From contig JAHBYP010000006.1 of the NCBI GenBank assembly GCA_019635875.1, positions 1-64,000 of the forward strand: a stretch of DNA of 64,000 nt, given 5' to 3'. Below, piece by piece: positions 48,662 through 58,019 of this stretch (position 1 is the first letter of the stretch; each line of letters starts with the position of its first letter). A program made the translations under genes and the position numbers. Origin of the DNA: Alphaproteobacteria bacterium (GTDB taxonomy: Bacteria; Pseudomonadota; Alphaproteobacteria; Reyranellales; Reyranellaceae). The notes under the pieces are model-generated. The model was not told where the DNA came from. It ran no database searches and saw nothing but the letters and a program-made list of their open reading frames with translations.

Positions 48662-50440
48662 ATGGCCGACACGTCGAACCCGCCGCCGGCGAGCCGCGAC
48701 CTCAAGCCACTGCGCTTCCTGTGGCCTTTCCTGAGGCCCCATCGCGGCCGCGTGGCCTGCGCGCTGGTGGCGCTGTTCGTCGCCGCCGCCACCGTGCTGG
48801 CCTTCGGCGCCTGCCTGCGCGCGCTGATCGACCGCGGCTTCGCCGCCGGCCGGCCCGAGGTGCTCGACTACGCGCTGGCCTCGTTGCTCGCCGCCGTGGT
48901 CGTGCTGGCGATCGCCTCGGCGGCGCGCTTCTACTTCGTCTCGTGGCTGGGCGAGCGGGTCGTCGCCGATATCCGCCGCGCGGCCTTCGCCCATGTCGTG
49001 AAGCTCAGCCCGGCCTGGTTCGAGACCGCGCGCACCGGCGACGTCATGAGCCGGCTGTCGGCCGACACCACGCTGATCGACCAGGTGGTGGGCTCGACCG
49101 TCTCGGTGGCGATCCGCAATTCGCTGATGTTCGTCGGCGGCCTGGCGATGCTCCTGATCACCAGCCCGCGCCTGACGCTGCTGGCGCTGCTGGTGGTGCC
49201 GCTGGCGGTAGTGCCGATCATCGTGCTGGGCCGGCGCGTGCGCCGGCTCTCGCGGCAGAGCCAGGAGCGCATCGCCGACGTGCTGTCGTTCGCCGGCGAG
49301 CGCGTCGATGCGGTGCGCACGGTGCAGGCCTTCGCCCACGAGGAACGCGAGACCTCGCGCTTCGCCCTGCTGGTCGAGGCCGCCTTCGGCACGGCCAAGG
49401 CGCGCATCCTGCAACGCGCCACGCTGACCTCGATCGTGATCTTCCTGGTCTTCGGCGCCGTCGGCATCCTGCTGTGGATCGGCGGCCACGACGTGCTCTC
49501 GGGCCGTATCACGGCGGGCGATCTCTCGGCCTTCGTGTTCTATGCCGTCGTCGTCGCCGCCTCCGCCGGCGCGATCTCCGAGGTGATCGGCGACCTGCAG
49601 CGCGCCGCCGGCGCGGCCGAGCGGCTGGCCGAGCTGCTGGCCGAGCGCTCGCCGGTCGAGGATCCGGTTTCGCCGCTGCCGCTGCCCTCGCCGGCGCGCG
49701 GCGCGGTGAGCTTCAGCGACGTCACCTTCCGCTATCCGGCGCGGCCCGAGACCTCCGCATTGCACGGCTTCGATCTCGACGTCGCGCCGGGCGAGACGGT
49801 GGCGCTGGTCGGCCCCTCGGGCGCCGGCAAGACCACGGTGTTCAGCCTGCTGCTGCGCTTCTACGACCCGCAGATGGGCACGATCCGGCTCGACGGCACC
49901 GACATCCGCACGGTGACGCGCGCGGCGCTGCGCTCGCGCCTCGCCATCGTGCCGCAGGAGCCGGTGCTGTTCTCGGCCAGCGCCATGGACAACATCCGCT
50001 ACGGCAGGCCCGAGGCGAGCGACGCAGAGGTGCGCGAAGCGGCCGAGGCGGCGCAAGCCGCGTCCTTCCTCGAGGCGCTGCCGCAGGGCTACGACACCTT
50101 CCTCGGTGAGCGCGGCGTGCGGCTGAGTGGCGGCCAGCGCCAGCGCGTCGCCATCGCGCGCGCCATCCTGCGCGATCCGGCGATCCTGCTGCTCGATGAG
50201 GCGACCTCCTCGCTCGATGCCGAGAACGAGCTGGCGGTACAGAGCGCTTTGGATCGTCTGACGAAGCAGCGCACGACGCTGATCGTGGCGCATCGTCTCG
50301 CCACCGTGCTGAAGGCCGATCGCATCGCCGTCATGGAGCACGGCCGCGTCATCGACATGGGCACGCACCGCGAGCTCGCCGCCCGCGGCGGGCTGTACGC
50401 GCGCCTGGCCGAGCTGCAGTTCGACCGCGCCGCGGAGTGA
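48662..50440 (+). CDS. ABC exporter, fused permease and ATPase (MsbA/ABCB-like)
   Basis: A 592-residue half-transporter. Six membrane helices lie within about 20-320. The ATPase domain follows with Walker A GPSGAGKTT (near 385-393), signature LSGGQRQR, Walker B ILLLDEATSSLD and the H-loop AHRL. It probably works as a homodimer that flips lipids or exports hydrophobic compounds from the inner membrane. Substrate is unknown; the cyaY gene upstream offers no clear hint. Confidence 0.93.
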   Translation: MADTSNPPPASRDLKPLRFLWPFLRPHRGRVACALVALFVAAATVLAFGACLRALIDRGFAAGRPEVLDYALASLLAAVVVLAIASAARFYFVSWLGERVVADIRRAAFAHVVKLSPAWFETARTGDVMSRLSADTTLIDQVVGSTVSVAIRNSLMFVGGLAMLLITSPRLTLLALLVVPLAVVPIIVLGRRVRRLSRQSQERIADVLSFAGERVDAVRTVQAFAHEERETSRFALLVEAAFGTAKARILQRATLTSIVIFLVFGAVGILLWIGGHDVLSGRITAGDLSAFVFYAVVVAASAGAISEVIGDLQRAAGAAERLAELLAERSPVEDPVSPLPLPSPARGAVSFSDVTFRYPARPETSALHGFDLDVAPGETVALVGPSGAGKTTVFSLLLRFYDPQMGTIRLDGTDIRTVTRAALRSRLAIVPQEPVLFSASAMDNIRYGRPEASDAEVREAAEAAQAASFLEALPQGYDTFLGERGVRLSGGQRQRVAIARAILRDPAILLLDEATSSLDAENELAVQSALDRLTKQRTTLIVAHRLATVLKADRIAVMEHGRVIDMGTHRELAARGGLYARLAELQFDRAAE

Positions 50441-50443
50441 CCC

Positions 50444-50508
50444 TGTCTTCCCGAGCGCAGCGAGGGATCTACGGCCGGCCTGGATCCCTCGCTGCGCTCG
50501 GGATGACA
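50444..50508. repeat. Dispersed inverted repeat, family A copy 5
   Basis: TGTCTTCCCGAGCGCAGCGA to CGCTCGGGATGACA. It lies four bases after the ABC exporter stop and precedes the thioesterase gene on the same strand, so its hairpin may act as a transcript end or stabiliser. Confidence 0.8.
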
Positions 50509-50592
50509 ACTACCTCACATGACGCCGGAGGTAATTGTGCGAGCCACGCCCCGCATGGTCATCTGCGCCCATCGCTCGAAGAGGAACCGTCC

Positions 50593-51003
50593 ATGCCCGT
50601 GCTGTCCGCCGCCGACCTCAACGCCCGCATGCAGGGCACCCTGTCCACGACGCTCGGCCTCGTCGTGGTCGAGGCATCGCCCGAGCGCGTCGTCGGCGAG
50701 TTCACGGTGAAGCCCGAGCTGACCACGCTCGGCGGCACCGTGCATGGCGGCACCCTGATGGCGGTGGCCGATACCGTCGGCGCGATGGGCGCGGTGCTGA
50801 ACCTGCCCGACGGCGCCGGCACCACGACCCTGGAGTCGAAGACCAATTTCTTCGCCGGCTGCAAGGCGGGCAAGATCCGCGCCGTGTGCGATCGCCTGCA
50901 CGCCGGGCGCCGTACCAGCGTCTGGCAGACCCGGCTGTACGACGAGAGCGGCCGCATGCTGACGCAGACGATCCAGACGCAGATGGTGCTGCTGCCGTCG
51001 TAG
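50593..51003 (+). CDS. PaaI-type hotdog-fold thioesterase
   Basis: A 136-residue hotdog protein. GGTVHGGTLMAVADT carries the HGG motif and the helix with the catalytic aspartate; TTLESKTNFFAGCKAGKI follows. These enzymes hydrolyse acyl- or aryl-CoA thioesters. AGAGGAA precedes the ATG at 50593; upstream in-frame codons run through a repeat. A family B repeat follows. Confidence 0.9.
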   Translation: MPVLSAADLNARMQGTLSTTLGLVVVEASPERVVGEFTVKPELTTLGGTVHGGTLMAVADTVGAMGAVLNLPDGAGTTTLESKTNFFAGCKAGKIRAVCDRLHAGRRTSVWQTRLYDESGRMLTQTIQTQMVLLPS

Positions 51004-51009
51004 GTCTTG

Positions 51010-51131
51010 CCTTCTCCCGGAGGGGGAAGGTGCCCGAAGGGCGGAAGGGGGATGTCGAAGACGAATGCCGGAGTTCGTCTTCGACATTCCCCTTCCGTCG
51101 CTGCGCGCCACCTTCCCCCTCCGGGGGAAGG
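51010..51131. repeat. Dispersed inverted repeat, family B copy 4
   Basis: CCTTCTCCCGGAGGGGGAAGG at the left and CACCTTCCCCCTCCGGGGGAAGG at the right. It separates the convergent thioesterase and OmpA/MotB-like genes. Confidence 0.85.
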
Positions 51132-51134
51132 TAT

Positions 51135-52769
51135 TCAGCGTGAGGTCAATTTCAGCTCGATGCGGCGGTTCTTGGCGCGGCTGGCGGGGTCGGTGCCGGC
51201 GACCAGCGGCTTGTGCTCAGCGTGGCCGGCCGCCACCAGGCGGTTGGGCGGCAGGCCGGCAGCCTCCAGCACCCGGACCACGGCGATGGCGCGCGCCGTC
51301 GACAGCTCCCAATTGGAGCGGAACTGCGGCGTGTTGATCGGAATCGCGTCGGTGTGGCCGTCGACCTGCAGCACCCAGTCGACGTCCGGCGGGATGCGCT
51401 GGGCGATGTCGCGCAGACGCTGGGCGAGATCGACCAGCTGGCGCTCGCCATCCTCGCGCAGCGCCGCCTGCGCCGGGTCGAACAGCACCTCGGACTGGAA
51501 GACGAAGCGGTCGCCGACCACGGTGACATCGCCGCGCCCGGCCAGGGCCTCGCGCAACCTGCCGAAGAACTCCGAGCGGTAGCGCGACAGCTCCTCGACC
51601 TTGCTGGCCAGCGCCCGGTTGAGCCGCGTGCCGAGATCGACGATCTGCGCCTGCTGCTCCCTGGCTTTCGTGTCGGCGGCGTCGAGCAGGGTGCCGAGCT
51701 TGGCCAGCTCCCGCTTGAGCGCGTTGAGCTCGGCGGTGAGCCGCACGATGGCCGCCTTCTGCTCGGCGGTGAGCTTCTGCTCGGCGCTCAGGTCGTCCCA
51801 CAGCCTGCCCTTCTCGTCGTTGGCCGCCGCCATCGCCGCCGAGATCCGGGTGAGCTCGAGCTTCTGCCGCTCGATCTCCGCCTTCAGCGCATCCGCCATC
51901 TTCTTGTCGTCGAGCACCTGGGCCTTGGCGCGATCCTCGACGTCCTTCAGCCGGCCGGCCAGCCGCTCGCGCTCCTCCAGCAGGACCGCCAGGTCGCGCT
52001 GCAGCTTCTCGCGGTCGGTCGTCATGCCGGCAATAAGCCGCTGCATCTCCTCGATCTCGAGCTGCGACTTGGCTGCCGCCGCGCCCGCCGCGTCGAGGCG
52101 TCGCTGCAGCTCGTCGGCCTCGCCCCGCGATTTGGCGGCCGCGGTCGTCGCCGCGTCGAGCCGGCGCTTGAGCTCGTCGATCTCGCCCTGTGACTTGACC
52201 GCCGCGGTGCCCGCCGCATCGAGGCGACGCTGCAGCTCGTCGGCTTCGCCGCGCGCCTTGCTGGCCGCCGCGGCCGCGGCATCGCGCTCGCGCACGAAGC
52301 CCTCGACGCTGGTCTGCAGCTGGTCGCGCTCCCGGATCGCGCCGCCGAGCTGGACCTGCAGCTGGTCGCGCTCGCGTCCGGCGGCGGCGAGGCGGCCGCC
52401 GAGATCGTCGCGCTCGCGCAGCAGGCCGGCGATGCGCGCCTCGGCGTCGCGCAATTGCCCGGCCAGCCGGTCGCGCGCCGTCGTGGTGTCGCGCAGCTGC
52501 GTGCCCAGCGCGCTCAGCCGTCGGTCGAGGTCGGCCGACTTGGCGCGCTCGATGTTGAGGACGTCGCCCAGGGCGGCGAGCTGGGCGTTGAGCTTGTCGA
52601 TGGCGCTGTCGCGGTCCGAGACGGCGGAGCTCAGCGCCATCTGGCCCACGGCGTAGAACGACAGCAGGAAGACGAAGGCCATCAGCAGGCTGGCCAGCGC
52701 GTCGACGTAGCCCGGCCAGGTGTACTCGGCATGGGCGCTGCCGCGATGACGGCCGCCGATGCTGGCCAT
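51135..52769 (-). CDS. MotB/OmpA-like protein with long periplasmic coiled coil
   Basis: A 544-residue inner-membrane protein. A short cytoplasmic start and one transmembrane segment (about 24-44, YVDALASLLMAFVFLLSFYAV) carry an aspartate as in MotB/ExbD. A very long coiled coil (about 50-400) includes four tandem 21-residue repeats beginning near 165 (ARGEADELQRRLDAAG type). The C-terminal OmpA-like domain (about 415-544, VDGHTDAIPINTPQFRSNWELSTARA) should bind peptidoglycan. It is paired with the MotA/ExbB-like gene upstream, so the two likely form a proton-driven envelope motor. Confidence 0.87.
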   Translation of the reverse strand: MASIGGRHRGSAHAEYTWPGYVDALASLLMAFVFLLSFYAVGQMALSSAVSDRDSAIDKLNAQLAALGDVLNIERAKSADLDRRLSALGTQLRDTTTARDRLAGQLRDAEARIAGLLRERDDLGGRLAAAGRERDQLQVQLGGAIRERDQLQTSVEGFVRERDAAAAAASKARGEADELQRRLDAAGTAAVKSQGEIDELKRRLDAATTAAAKSRGEADELQRRLDAAGAAAAKSQLEIEEMQRLIAGMTTDREKLQRDLAVLLEERERLAGRLKDVEDRAKAQVLDDKKMADALKAEIERQKLELTRISAAMAAANDEKGRLWDDLSAEQKLTAEQKAAIVRLTAELNALKRELAKLGTLLDAADTKAREQQAQIVDLGTRLNRALASKVEELSRYRSEFFGRLREALAGRGDVTVVGDRFVFQSEVLFDPAQAALREDGERQLVDLAQRLRDIAQRIPPDVDWVLQVDGHTDAIPINTPQFRSNWELSTARAIAVVRVLEAAGLPPNRLVAAGHAEHKPLVAGTDPASRAKNRRIELKLTSR

Positions 52770-52775
52770 GGCGGC

Positions 52776-53978
52776 TCAGGTCCTGTCGGCCGGCGGCACG
52801 AGGCGCTCGCCGGCGGTCAGCGGCCGCGGCTGGTCGGCGGGCGGCGCCGCGCCGCCGCGCGTCGAGGCCAGCGTGCGGGCCAACAGCTTGAACTCGCCGC
52901 GCAGCTCATCGGCCAGCGCCGTGCGGCCGCGCACCGCCTCCTCGAGCAGGCGCGCCATGTAGGCTTCGAGGTTGCGCAGATGCCCGCGCACCGGATCGTC
53001 GGCTGCCTGGGCCAGCGACTGCTCGGCCAGCCTGGTGGTGAGCCCGCGCAGCTCGACCGCGTTCTCGGCCAGCCGTGCGAGGAGCTGCTGCTGCTGACGC
53101 AGCGTTTCCGACAGGGTCGACAGCCGCTCGATGAGCTGGGTGACGGCGGCGCCGGTGTTCTCGCGGTTCTCCTCGGAGCGCACCAGCGTGCGCTGCAGCT
53201 TGTCGATGTTCTCTGCGCTCTGCTCGAGCAGCGCCTCGACATAGGCGGGAATGGTCGCGTCGCCGTCGACCGACAGCGCGCCGCCGCCGACGCGGGTATG
53301 CGTCGAGAGCCAGTCCTCGAGCTCGCGGTAGAAGCGATTGTTGGCCTGGCCGGCCTGCAGCTCGAGGAAGCCGACCACCAGCGAGCCGGACAGGCCGAAC
53401 AGCGAGGCGCCGAAGGCCGTGCCCATGCCCCTCAATGGTCCCTCGATGCCGGCCTTCAGGCGCGCGAACATCTGCGAGGCGTCGCCGCTGGAGACCTGCA
53501 GGTTGGCGATCGCGTCGCCGACCGAGCTGATGGTTTCCAGCAGGCCCCAGAAGGTGCCGAGCAGGCCGAGGAAGATCAGCAGGCCGATGGCGTAGCGCGA
53601 GGTCTCGCGCGATTCGTCGAGGCGCGCGCCGATGCCCTCGAGCATCGAGCGCATGGCCACCGGCGACAGGGCGAGGCGCCGGTCGCTGCGTTCGCGCAGC
53701 ATCGCCGCCATCGGCGCCAGCAGGCGCAGGTCGGAGCCGTCGGAGGCCGGCAATTCGTCGCGCTGCAGGCTGTCGAGCCAGCGCACCTCGGGGCCCAGCA
53801 TCCAGACCTGGTAGACGACGTAGAGGATGCCCAGCACCAGCACGAGCAGGATGGCGCCGTTGACCAGCATGTTGTGATGGAAGATGCGGATCAGCTCGAC
53901 GCGCAGCAGCCAGGCGCCGGCGCCGACGGCGAGCAGGAAGACGAACATGCGCAGAAGAAAGCCGCGGGGGCGGGTCAT
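52776..53978 (-). CDS. MotA/TolQ/ExbB-like proton channel protein
   Basis: A 400-residue membrane protein with four hydrophobic segments (about 8-28, 38-62, 130-152 and 180-202). The second pair has the TolQ/ExbB signature: IFLGLLGTFWGLLETI and GMGTAFGASLFGLSGSLVVGF. The C-terminal 170 residues are a long helical cytoplasmic tail. It precedes the MotB/OmpA-like gene by 6 bases and probably forms a stator with it. Confidence 0.87.
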   Translation of the reverse strand: MTRPRGFLLRMFVFLLAVGAGAWLLRVELIRIFHHNMLVNGAILLVLVLGILYVVYQVWMLGPEVRWLDSLQRDELPASDGSDLRLLAPMAAMLRERSDRRLALSPVAMRSMLEGIGARLDESRETSRYAIGLLIFLGLLGTFWGLLETISSVGDAIANLQVSSGDASQMFARLKAGIEGPLRGMGTAFGASLFGLSGSLVVGFLELQAGQANNRFYRELEDWLSTHTRVGGGALSVDGDATIPAYVEALLEQSAENIDKLQRTLVRSEENRENTGAAVTQLIERLSTLSETLRQQQQLLARLAENAVELRGLTTRLAEQSLAQAADDPVRGHLRNLEAYMARLLEEAVRGRTALADELRGEFKLLARTLASTRGGAAPPADQPRPLTAGERLVPPADRT

Positions 53979-54053
53979 CGCCGGATCCCTGGAAACCGCA
54001 GGCCGGGCCTCACGACGCGGCTCGGCGACATATAGGCAGATGTTGTGGCGAAA

Positions 54054-55211
54054 TCACGTTCCGGTGCCGCTCACCGCATCGACCCGGTCGGCCGGCCCGC
54101 CATCGGCCGACGCGCCCAGCGGCTGCAGGTTCAGCCTGTCCCTCGCGACTCCCTTGTCGATCAGGTAGGCGCGCACCGCCAGGCCGCGCGCCAGCAGCAG
54201 GCGCCGGGTCTCGGGGCCGCTGTTGGCGGCGTAGATCTTCAGGATCGTGCGCTGAGCCGGGTTGGCGACCAGCTGGGCCGCGAGCCTGTCGAGCGCGGCG
54301 CGCGCAGCCGCCGACAGGGCCGGCGAGTTGGTCTCGAACGTCACGCGCGTCGGGGCGACGGAGGCCGGCCTGGCCGCAGGCAGGGCTGGCGCGACCGCCG
54401 GGGCCGCGGTGCTTGGTGTCGGACGCTCGATCACGACGGCGGCGGACTTCGACGGCTCCGGCGGCTTGGCGGAAGCGGCCGGCGGCGACGCGGGATTGGG
54501 CGGTGCCGATGGTTTCGCAGCCGCAACCGGCGCCAACCTCGGCGGCTCGGGTGGCGTCGCGGGCACGGTAGAAGGCGCGACGGCGGGCGTGGCCGGCATT
54601 GGCGCAGCGATGGGTGTCGGGGTCGGTTTGGCTACGGCAGGCGGCGGCGAGGCGACGGCCTTGGCGAGCCGCGGCGCGGGCTTCGGAGCGGCAGCCGTCG
54701 GGCGGGGCGGGGCCGGCGGCCGAACGGCACCGGAGCGGCGCGGCGCATAGGGCACGCTGCTGAACGGCCCCGTCGGACCCTTCGGCGTGCCGACCTCGGG
54801 AACCGACAGCAGGCGGCTGCGGATCGGACCGGACGGTGGCGGCGGCAGGCTGCCACGCGGATCGGCGTCGCCACGGGCGGCGTAGGGCGCGGCCGGAGCC
54901 GGGGGCGGTCCCCCGGCGGGCGGCGAATAGCCACCGCCGGTTTGCCGCCAGGGATTGTAGGCGCCGACCTGGCCGGCGGACGGCTGGTGGGGCACGGGCT
55001 GGCCGTAGGCCGGCTGGCGGGGCGGCGCACCATAGGCGCGGCCGCCCTGGGTATAGGGATTGTAGGCGCCGACCATGCTCGTGCCGTAGCCGGCGCCGCC
55101 GTAATAGGATTGCTGGGCCGCGGCCGGCAGCGACACCATGGCGAGGCCCGCAAGGATCGGCAGGGCGACGCGACGGCGCGCCGGGAGCGAAGAGGTCATG
55201 AGCGTCGCCAT
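54054..55211 (-). CDS. Proline/alanine-rich OmpA-family periplasmic protein
   Basis: A 385-residue exported protein. A signal peptide (RRRVALPILAGLAMVSLPAAAQQ) precedes a GY/NPY-rich stretch (40-100) with the repeat VGAYNPY/VGAYNPW and a Pro-Ala-rich linker (100-285). The C-terminal 95 residues (VTFETNSPALSAAARAALDRLA onwards) form an OmpA-like domain. Its place beside the MotA/MotB-like pair suggests a common envelope function. The start at 55211 has no strong site; an ATG four codons in is the alternative. Confidence 0.82.
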   Translation of the reverse strand: MATLMTSSLPARRRVALPILAGLAMVSLPAAAQQSYYGGAGYGTSMVGAYNPYTQGGRAYGAPPRQPAYGQPVPHQPSAGQVGAYNPWRQTGGGYSPPAGGPPPAPAAPYAARGDADPRGSLPPPPSGPIRSRLLSVPEVGTPKGPTGPFSSVPYAPRRSGAVRPPAPPRPTAAAPKPAPRLAKAVASPPPAVAKPTPTPIAAPMPATPAVAPSTVPATPPEPPRLAPVAAAKPSAPPNPASPPAASAKPPEPSKSAAVVIERPTPSTAAPAVAPALPAARPASVAPTRVTFETNSPALSAAARAALDRLAAQLVANPAQRTILKIYAANSGPETRRLLLARGLAVRAYLIDKGVARDRLNLQPLGASADGGPADRVDAVSGTGT

Positions 55212-55309
55212 GTTGAGTCGCCGCTGCAGATCGCGGCGACTGGCCCCAGTGTCGCCGCACTCTACCGCGTCGAATTGCGCGCCTCAACGGCGAGGCGGTC
55301 GCATAACTC

Positions 55310-56221
55310 TCAGGCCGAAGGCGCCAGCAGCTCGACGACGGGATCGCGCAGCAGCGGGTTGATGGCGAGAATGGTCGGGCCGCCCAGCACGTAGGGTTTT
55401 CCGCCGATGTCGGAGATCACGCCGCCGGCCTCGCGCACGATCAGCGTGCCGGCCGCGACGTCCCATGGCGAGAGGTCGAACTCCCAGAAGCCGTCGAAGC
55501 GCGCCGCCGCCACCCAGGCGAGATCCAGCGCCGCGGCGCCGAAGCGGCGCACGCCGGCGGTCTTCGACATCACCGCGCGCAGGCTCTCGGTGAAGCGCTC
55601 GTGGTCGCCGCGCTCCTGGAACGGGATGCCGGTGGCCATCAGCGCGCTGCCGAGCTGGCGGCGGCCCGAGACGCGCAGCCTTCGCGAGCGCGCGAAAGGC
55701 GTCTCGAGGAAGGCGCCGAAGCCTTTCTCGGCGTAGAACAGATCGTCGTTGGCCGGGTTGTAGATCAGGCCGGCGACCACCTCGCCCGCGCGCTCCAGGG
55801 CGATCGAGATGGCGAAGTGCGGCACGCCGTGCATGAAGTTGGTGGTGCCGTCGAGCGGATCGACGATCCAGCGATACTCGCCCGCGCCCCTGGTCTCGCC
55901 GCCTTCCTCGCCGAGGAAGCCGAAGCTCGGGCGGCCGTGCAGCAGATGCTCGCGCAGCACCTGCTCGGCGCGCAGGTCGGCGTGGCTGACGAAGTCGCCC
56001 GGGCCCTTCTCGCTGAACTGCAGGTGCTCGACCTCGCCGAAGTCGCGCTTCAGCCCCTTGCCGGCGGCGAAGGCGGCGCGCTGCATGATGGTCATCAGCG
56101 GCGACTTGGCCGCCTGGCTGGCGCGCGGCAGCGGCGCGGAGCGCTCGCGGATCGGCCCTGCCGGCGCGCGGCCGACACGCGCCACCGGCCGGTCGCCGCC
56201 CTTGCTCGGTGGCCGTGTCAT
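55310..56221 (-). CDS. suhB: Inositol monophosphatase family protein (SuhB-like)
   Basis: A 303-residue lithium-sensitive phosphatase family member. The metal-binding motifs are EEGG (about 107-110), WIVDPLDGTTNF and the C-terminal WDVAAGTLIVREAGG. It hydrolyses inositol-1-phosphate or related sugar phosphates; SuhB also affects rRNA transcription in other bacteria. The N-terminal 40 residues are an unusual basic extension; a start at MTIMQRAAF is possible. The neighbourhood with efp is conserved in alphaproteobacteria. Confidence 0.9.
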   Translation of the reverse strand: MTRPPSKGGDRPVARVGRAPAGPIRERSAPLPRASQAAKSPLMTIMQRAAFAAGKGLKRDFGEVEHLQFSEKGPGDFVSHADLRAEQVLREHLLHGRPSFGFLGEEGGETRGAGEYRWIVDPLDGTTNFMHGVPHFAISIALERAGEVVAGLIYNPANDDLFYAEKGFGAFLETPFARSRRLRVSGRRQLGSALMATGIPFQERGDHERFTESLRAVMSKTAGVRRFGAAALDLAWVAAARFDGFWEFDLSPWDVAAGTLIVREAGGVISDIGGKPYVLGGPTILAINPLLRDPVVELLAPSA

Positions 56222-56240
56222 TGCATGCTCCAATCTCTCT

Positions 56241-56303
56241 GTCATCCCGAGCGCAGCGAGGGATCTAGTGGCAGCCTGGATCCCTCGCTACGCTCGGGAT
56301 GAC
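56241..56303. repeat. Dispersed inverted repeat, family A copy 6
   Basis: GTCATCCCGAGCGCAGCGAG to CTACGCTCGGGATGAC, lying between efp and the inositol monophosphatase gene, both on the minus strand. Confidence 0.8.
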
Positions 56304-56313
56304 GGCTGCACCG

Positions 56314-56883
56314 TCAATCCTTGGCGCGTTCCATGTACTCGCCGGTCTCGGTGTTGACCACGATGCGCGTGCCGGCGCCGACATGCGGCGGCACCATGAC
56401 GCGCACGCCGTTCTCCAGCACCGCCGGCTTGTAGGACGACGAGGCCGTCTGGCCCTTCACCACCGCGTCGGCCTCGACGATCCTGAGGGTCACCGATTTG
56501 GGGATCTCGATGCCGACCGGCGTGGTCTCGTGCATCGAGACGACCACTTCCATGCCGTCCTGGAGGAAGGGCGCGCGCTCAGCGCCGATCATCTCCTCGG
56601 TCATGGTGAACTGCTCGTAGTTTTCCTTGTTCATGAAGTGGAAGCCGTCGGCGTCCTTGTAGAGGAAGCTGCAATCATGCGCGTCGATGCGCACCAGCTC
56701 GACGGTCTCGCCGGAGCGGTAGCGCTCCTGCAGCTTGTTGCCTTCCTTCAGCGCGCGGGCTTCCAGGGTGACGAAGGCGCCGCCCTTGCCAGGATTGACG
56801 TGCTGCACCTTCATCGCGGCGTAGAGGCGGCCATTGACGTCGATGACGTTGCCGGCACGGATGGTGTTGATGGGCACTTTCAT
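56314..56883 (-). CDS. efp: Translation elongation factor P
   Basis: A 189-residue EF-P that relieves ribosome stalling at polyproline stretches. Domain I has the loop VNPGKGGAF with K33 at the position that EpmA beta-lysylates in E. coli. The C-terminal OB domains are complete (PKSVTLRIVEAD, TGEYMERAKD). An EpmA gene is present 4.6 kb away (61468-62523), supporting modification of this lysine. Confidence 0.97.
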   Translation of the reverse strand: MKVPINTIRAGNVIDVNGRLYAAMKVQHVNPGKGGAFVTLEARALKEGNKLQERYRSGETVELVRIDAHDCSFLYKDADGFHFMNKENYEQFTMTEEMIGAERAPFLQDGMEVVVSMHETTPVGIEIPKSVTLRIVEADAVVKGQTASSSYKPAVLENGVRVMVPPHVGAGTRIVVNTETGEYMERAKD

Positions 56884-57031
56884 GGGTCGACCGAGGCTCG
56901 GAGGCTAAAAACACGGCCGGGGGCGAATGCCGCCCCCGGAAAGCGCGCGGAACCTATCAGAGCGGGTGAGGGGGGGCAACCGGGCGAATTAGCCACGATA
57001 TCCAGCTTTAGCAGCCCTGCCCGGGCGCCGA

Positions 57032-58018
57032 TTACTGCATCATCTCGTCCGCTCGTGCCCTGAACCTTTCCGGCAGGGTGAGGCCTAATGCCTTCTCCGT
57101 CTTGAGATTGATGGTTAGGTCGAAGCGTGTCGGCTGCTCGACCGGCAGGTCGGCGGGATTGGCGCCCTTGAGAATCTTGTCGACGTGAGCGGCCGCCAGG
57201 CGAAAGCTTTCCGCGAGATCGGGTCCGTAGCTCAGCAGGCCGCCCCCTTCGACATAAATCTTGTTGGCGAACATCGACGGCAAACGGTGGCGCAGGGCCG
57301 CTTCGCCGATTTCGTATCGATTCTGAATCGTGATGCTGTCGGAGAGGATCAGCACCGCGCCGGCACCCGCGGCTTTGGCGCCGCGCACGCCCTCGTCGAG
57401 TCCCTGCGGGATACGGACTTCGACTGGCACGACGGCAAGGCGCAGCGCAGCAGCCGCCGCTTCGGCTTCGCGCAACTGGCCTGGAACACCCGCCGCCGCG
57501 GCGTTCCACAACACCGCCACGCGTGACAGGCCGGGGATGGCTTCCTTGAGAAGCTCGAGGCGCTTTGCCGTCAGCTCGCGCGCGTAGACGCTGCGGCCTG
57601 TGACGTTGCCGCCGGGACGCGCCAGGCTGGCGACCAGTCCGTCTGCCACCGCGTCCTGCGTACTGGCCATCACGATGGGAATGGTCTTGGTTTCCGCCAT
57701 GGCGGCGCGAGTGGCCGCTGCGCCCTGCGTGACGATCAGCTTCACGCGGCGCGCTACCAGGTCGGCGGCGAAGGCCGAAAGACGTTCCGTATGGCCGTCG
57801 GTCCAGCGGTATTCGACGCTGATGGTCTGGCCGAGAATATAACCGTGCTCGCGCAAGCCGCGGAGGAACGCGGCATCGAGCAGGCCGGGGCCAGTGCGGT
57901 CGATCAGGTAGCCGATCTGCGGCGGCATCCGGTCCTGCGCGTGGGCGACACTGCCCGCGGCAGACGCCAGCATGACGACTGCCAGCCACAGCGTGCCTAG
58001 TGTCCGCAGGCCGGACAC
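57032..58018 (-). CDS. ABC transporter substrate-binding protein (ABC_sub_bind/TrpX type)
   Basis: A 328-residue periplasmic binding protein with signal peptide (about 1-27, ending SVAHA). The family pattern is clear: FLRGLREHGYILGQTISVEYRW, IVTQGAAATRAA and IPIVMASTQDAV. It begins with GTG one base after the stop of the ring-cleavage dioxygenase gene, so the two are co-translated. No permease is nearby. Uptake of an aromatic compound would fit the context but is inference. Confidence 0.9.
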   Translation of the reverse strand: MSGLRTLGTLWLAVVMLASAAGSVAHAQDRMPPQIGYLIDRTGPGLLDAAFLRGLREHGYILGQTISVEYRWTDGHTERLSAFAADLVARRVKLIVTQGAAATRAAMAETKTIPIVMASTQDAVADGLVASLARPGGNVTGRSVYARELTAKRLELLKEAIPGLSRVAVLWNAAAAGVPGQLREAEAAAAALRLAVVPVEVRIPQGLDEGVRGAKAAGAGAVLILSDSITIQNRYEIGEAALRHRLPSMFANKIYVEGGGLLSYGPDLAESFRLAAAHVDKILKGANPADLPVEQPTRFDLTINLKTEKALGLTLPERFRARADEMMQ

Positions 58019-58019
58019 T

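Noticed and set aside
51135..53978. MotA/MotB-like pair as part of a Zorya anti-phage system
   Set aside because: The long coil is in the MotB-like partner and not in the MotA-like one, and no ZorC, ZorD or ZorE genes are next to it; neighbours are housekeeping genes.
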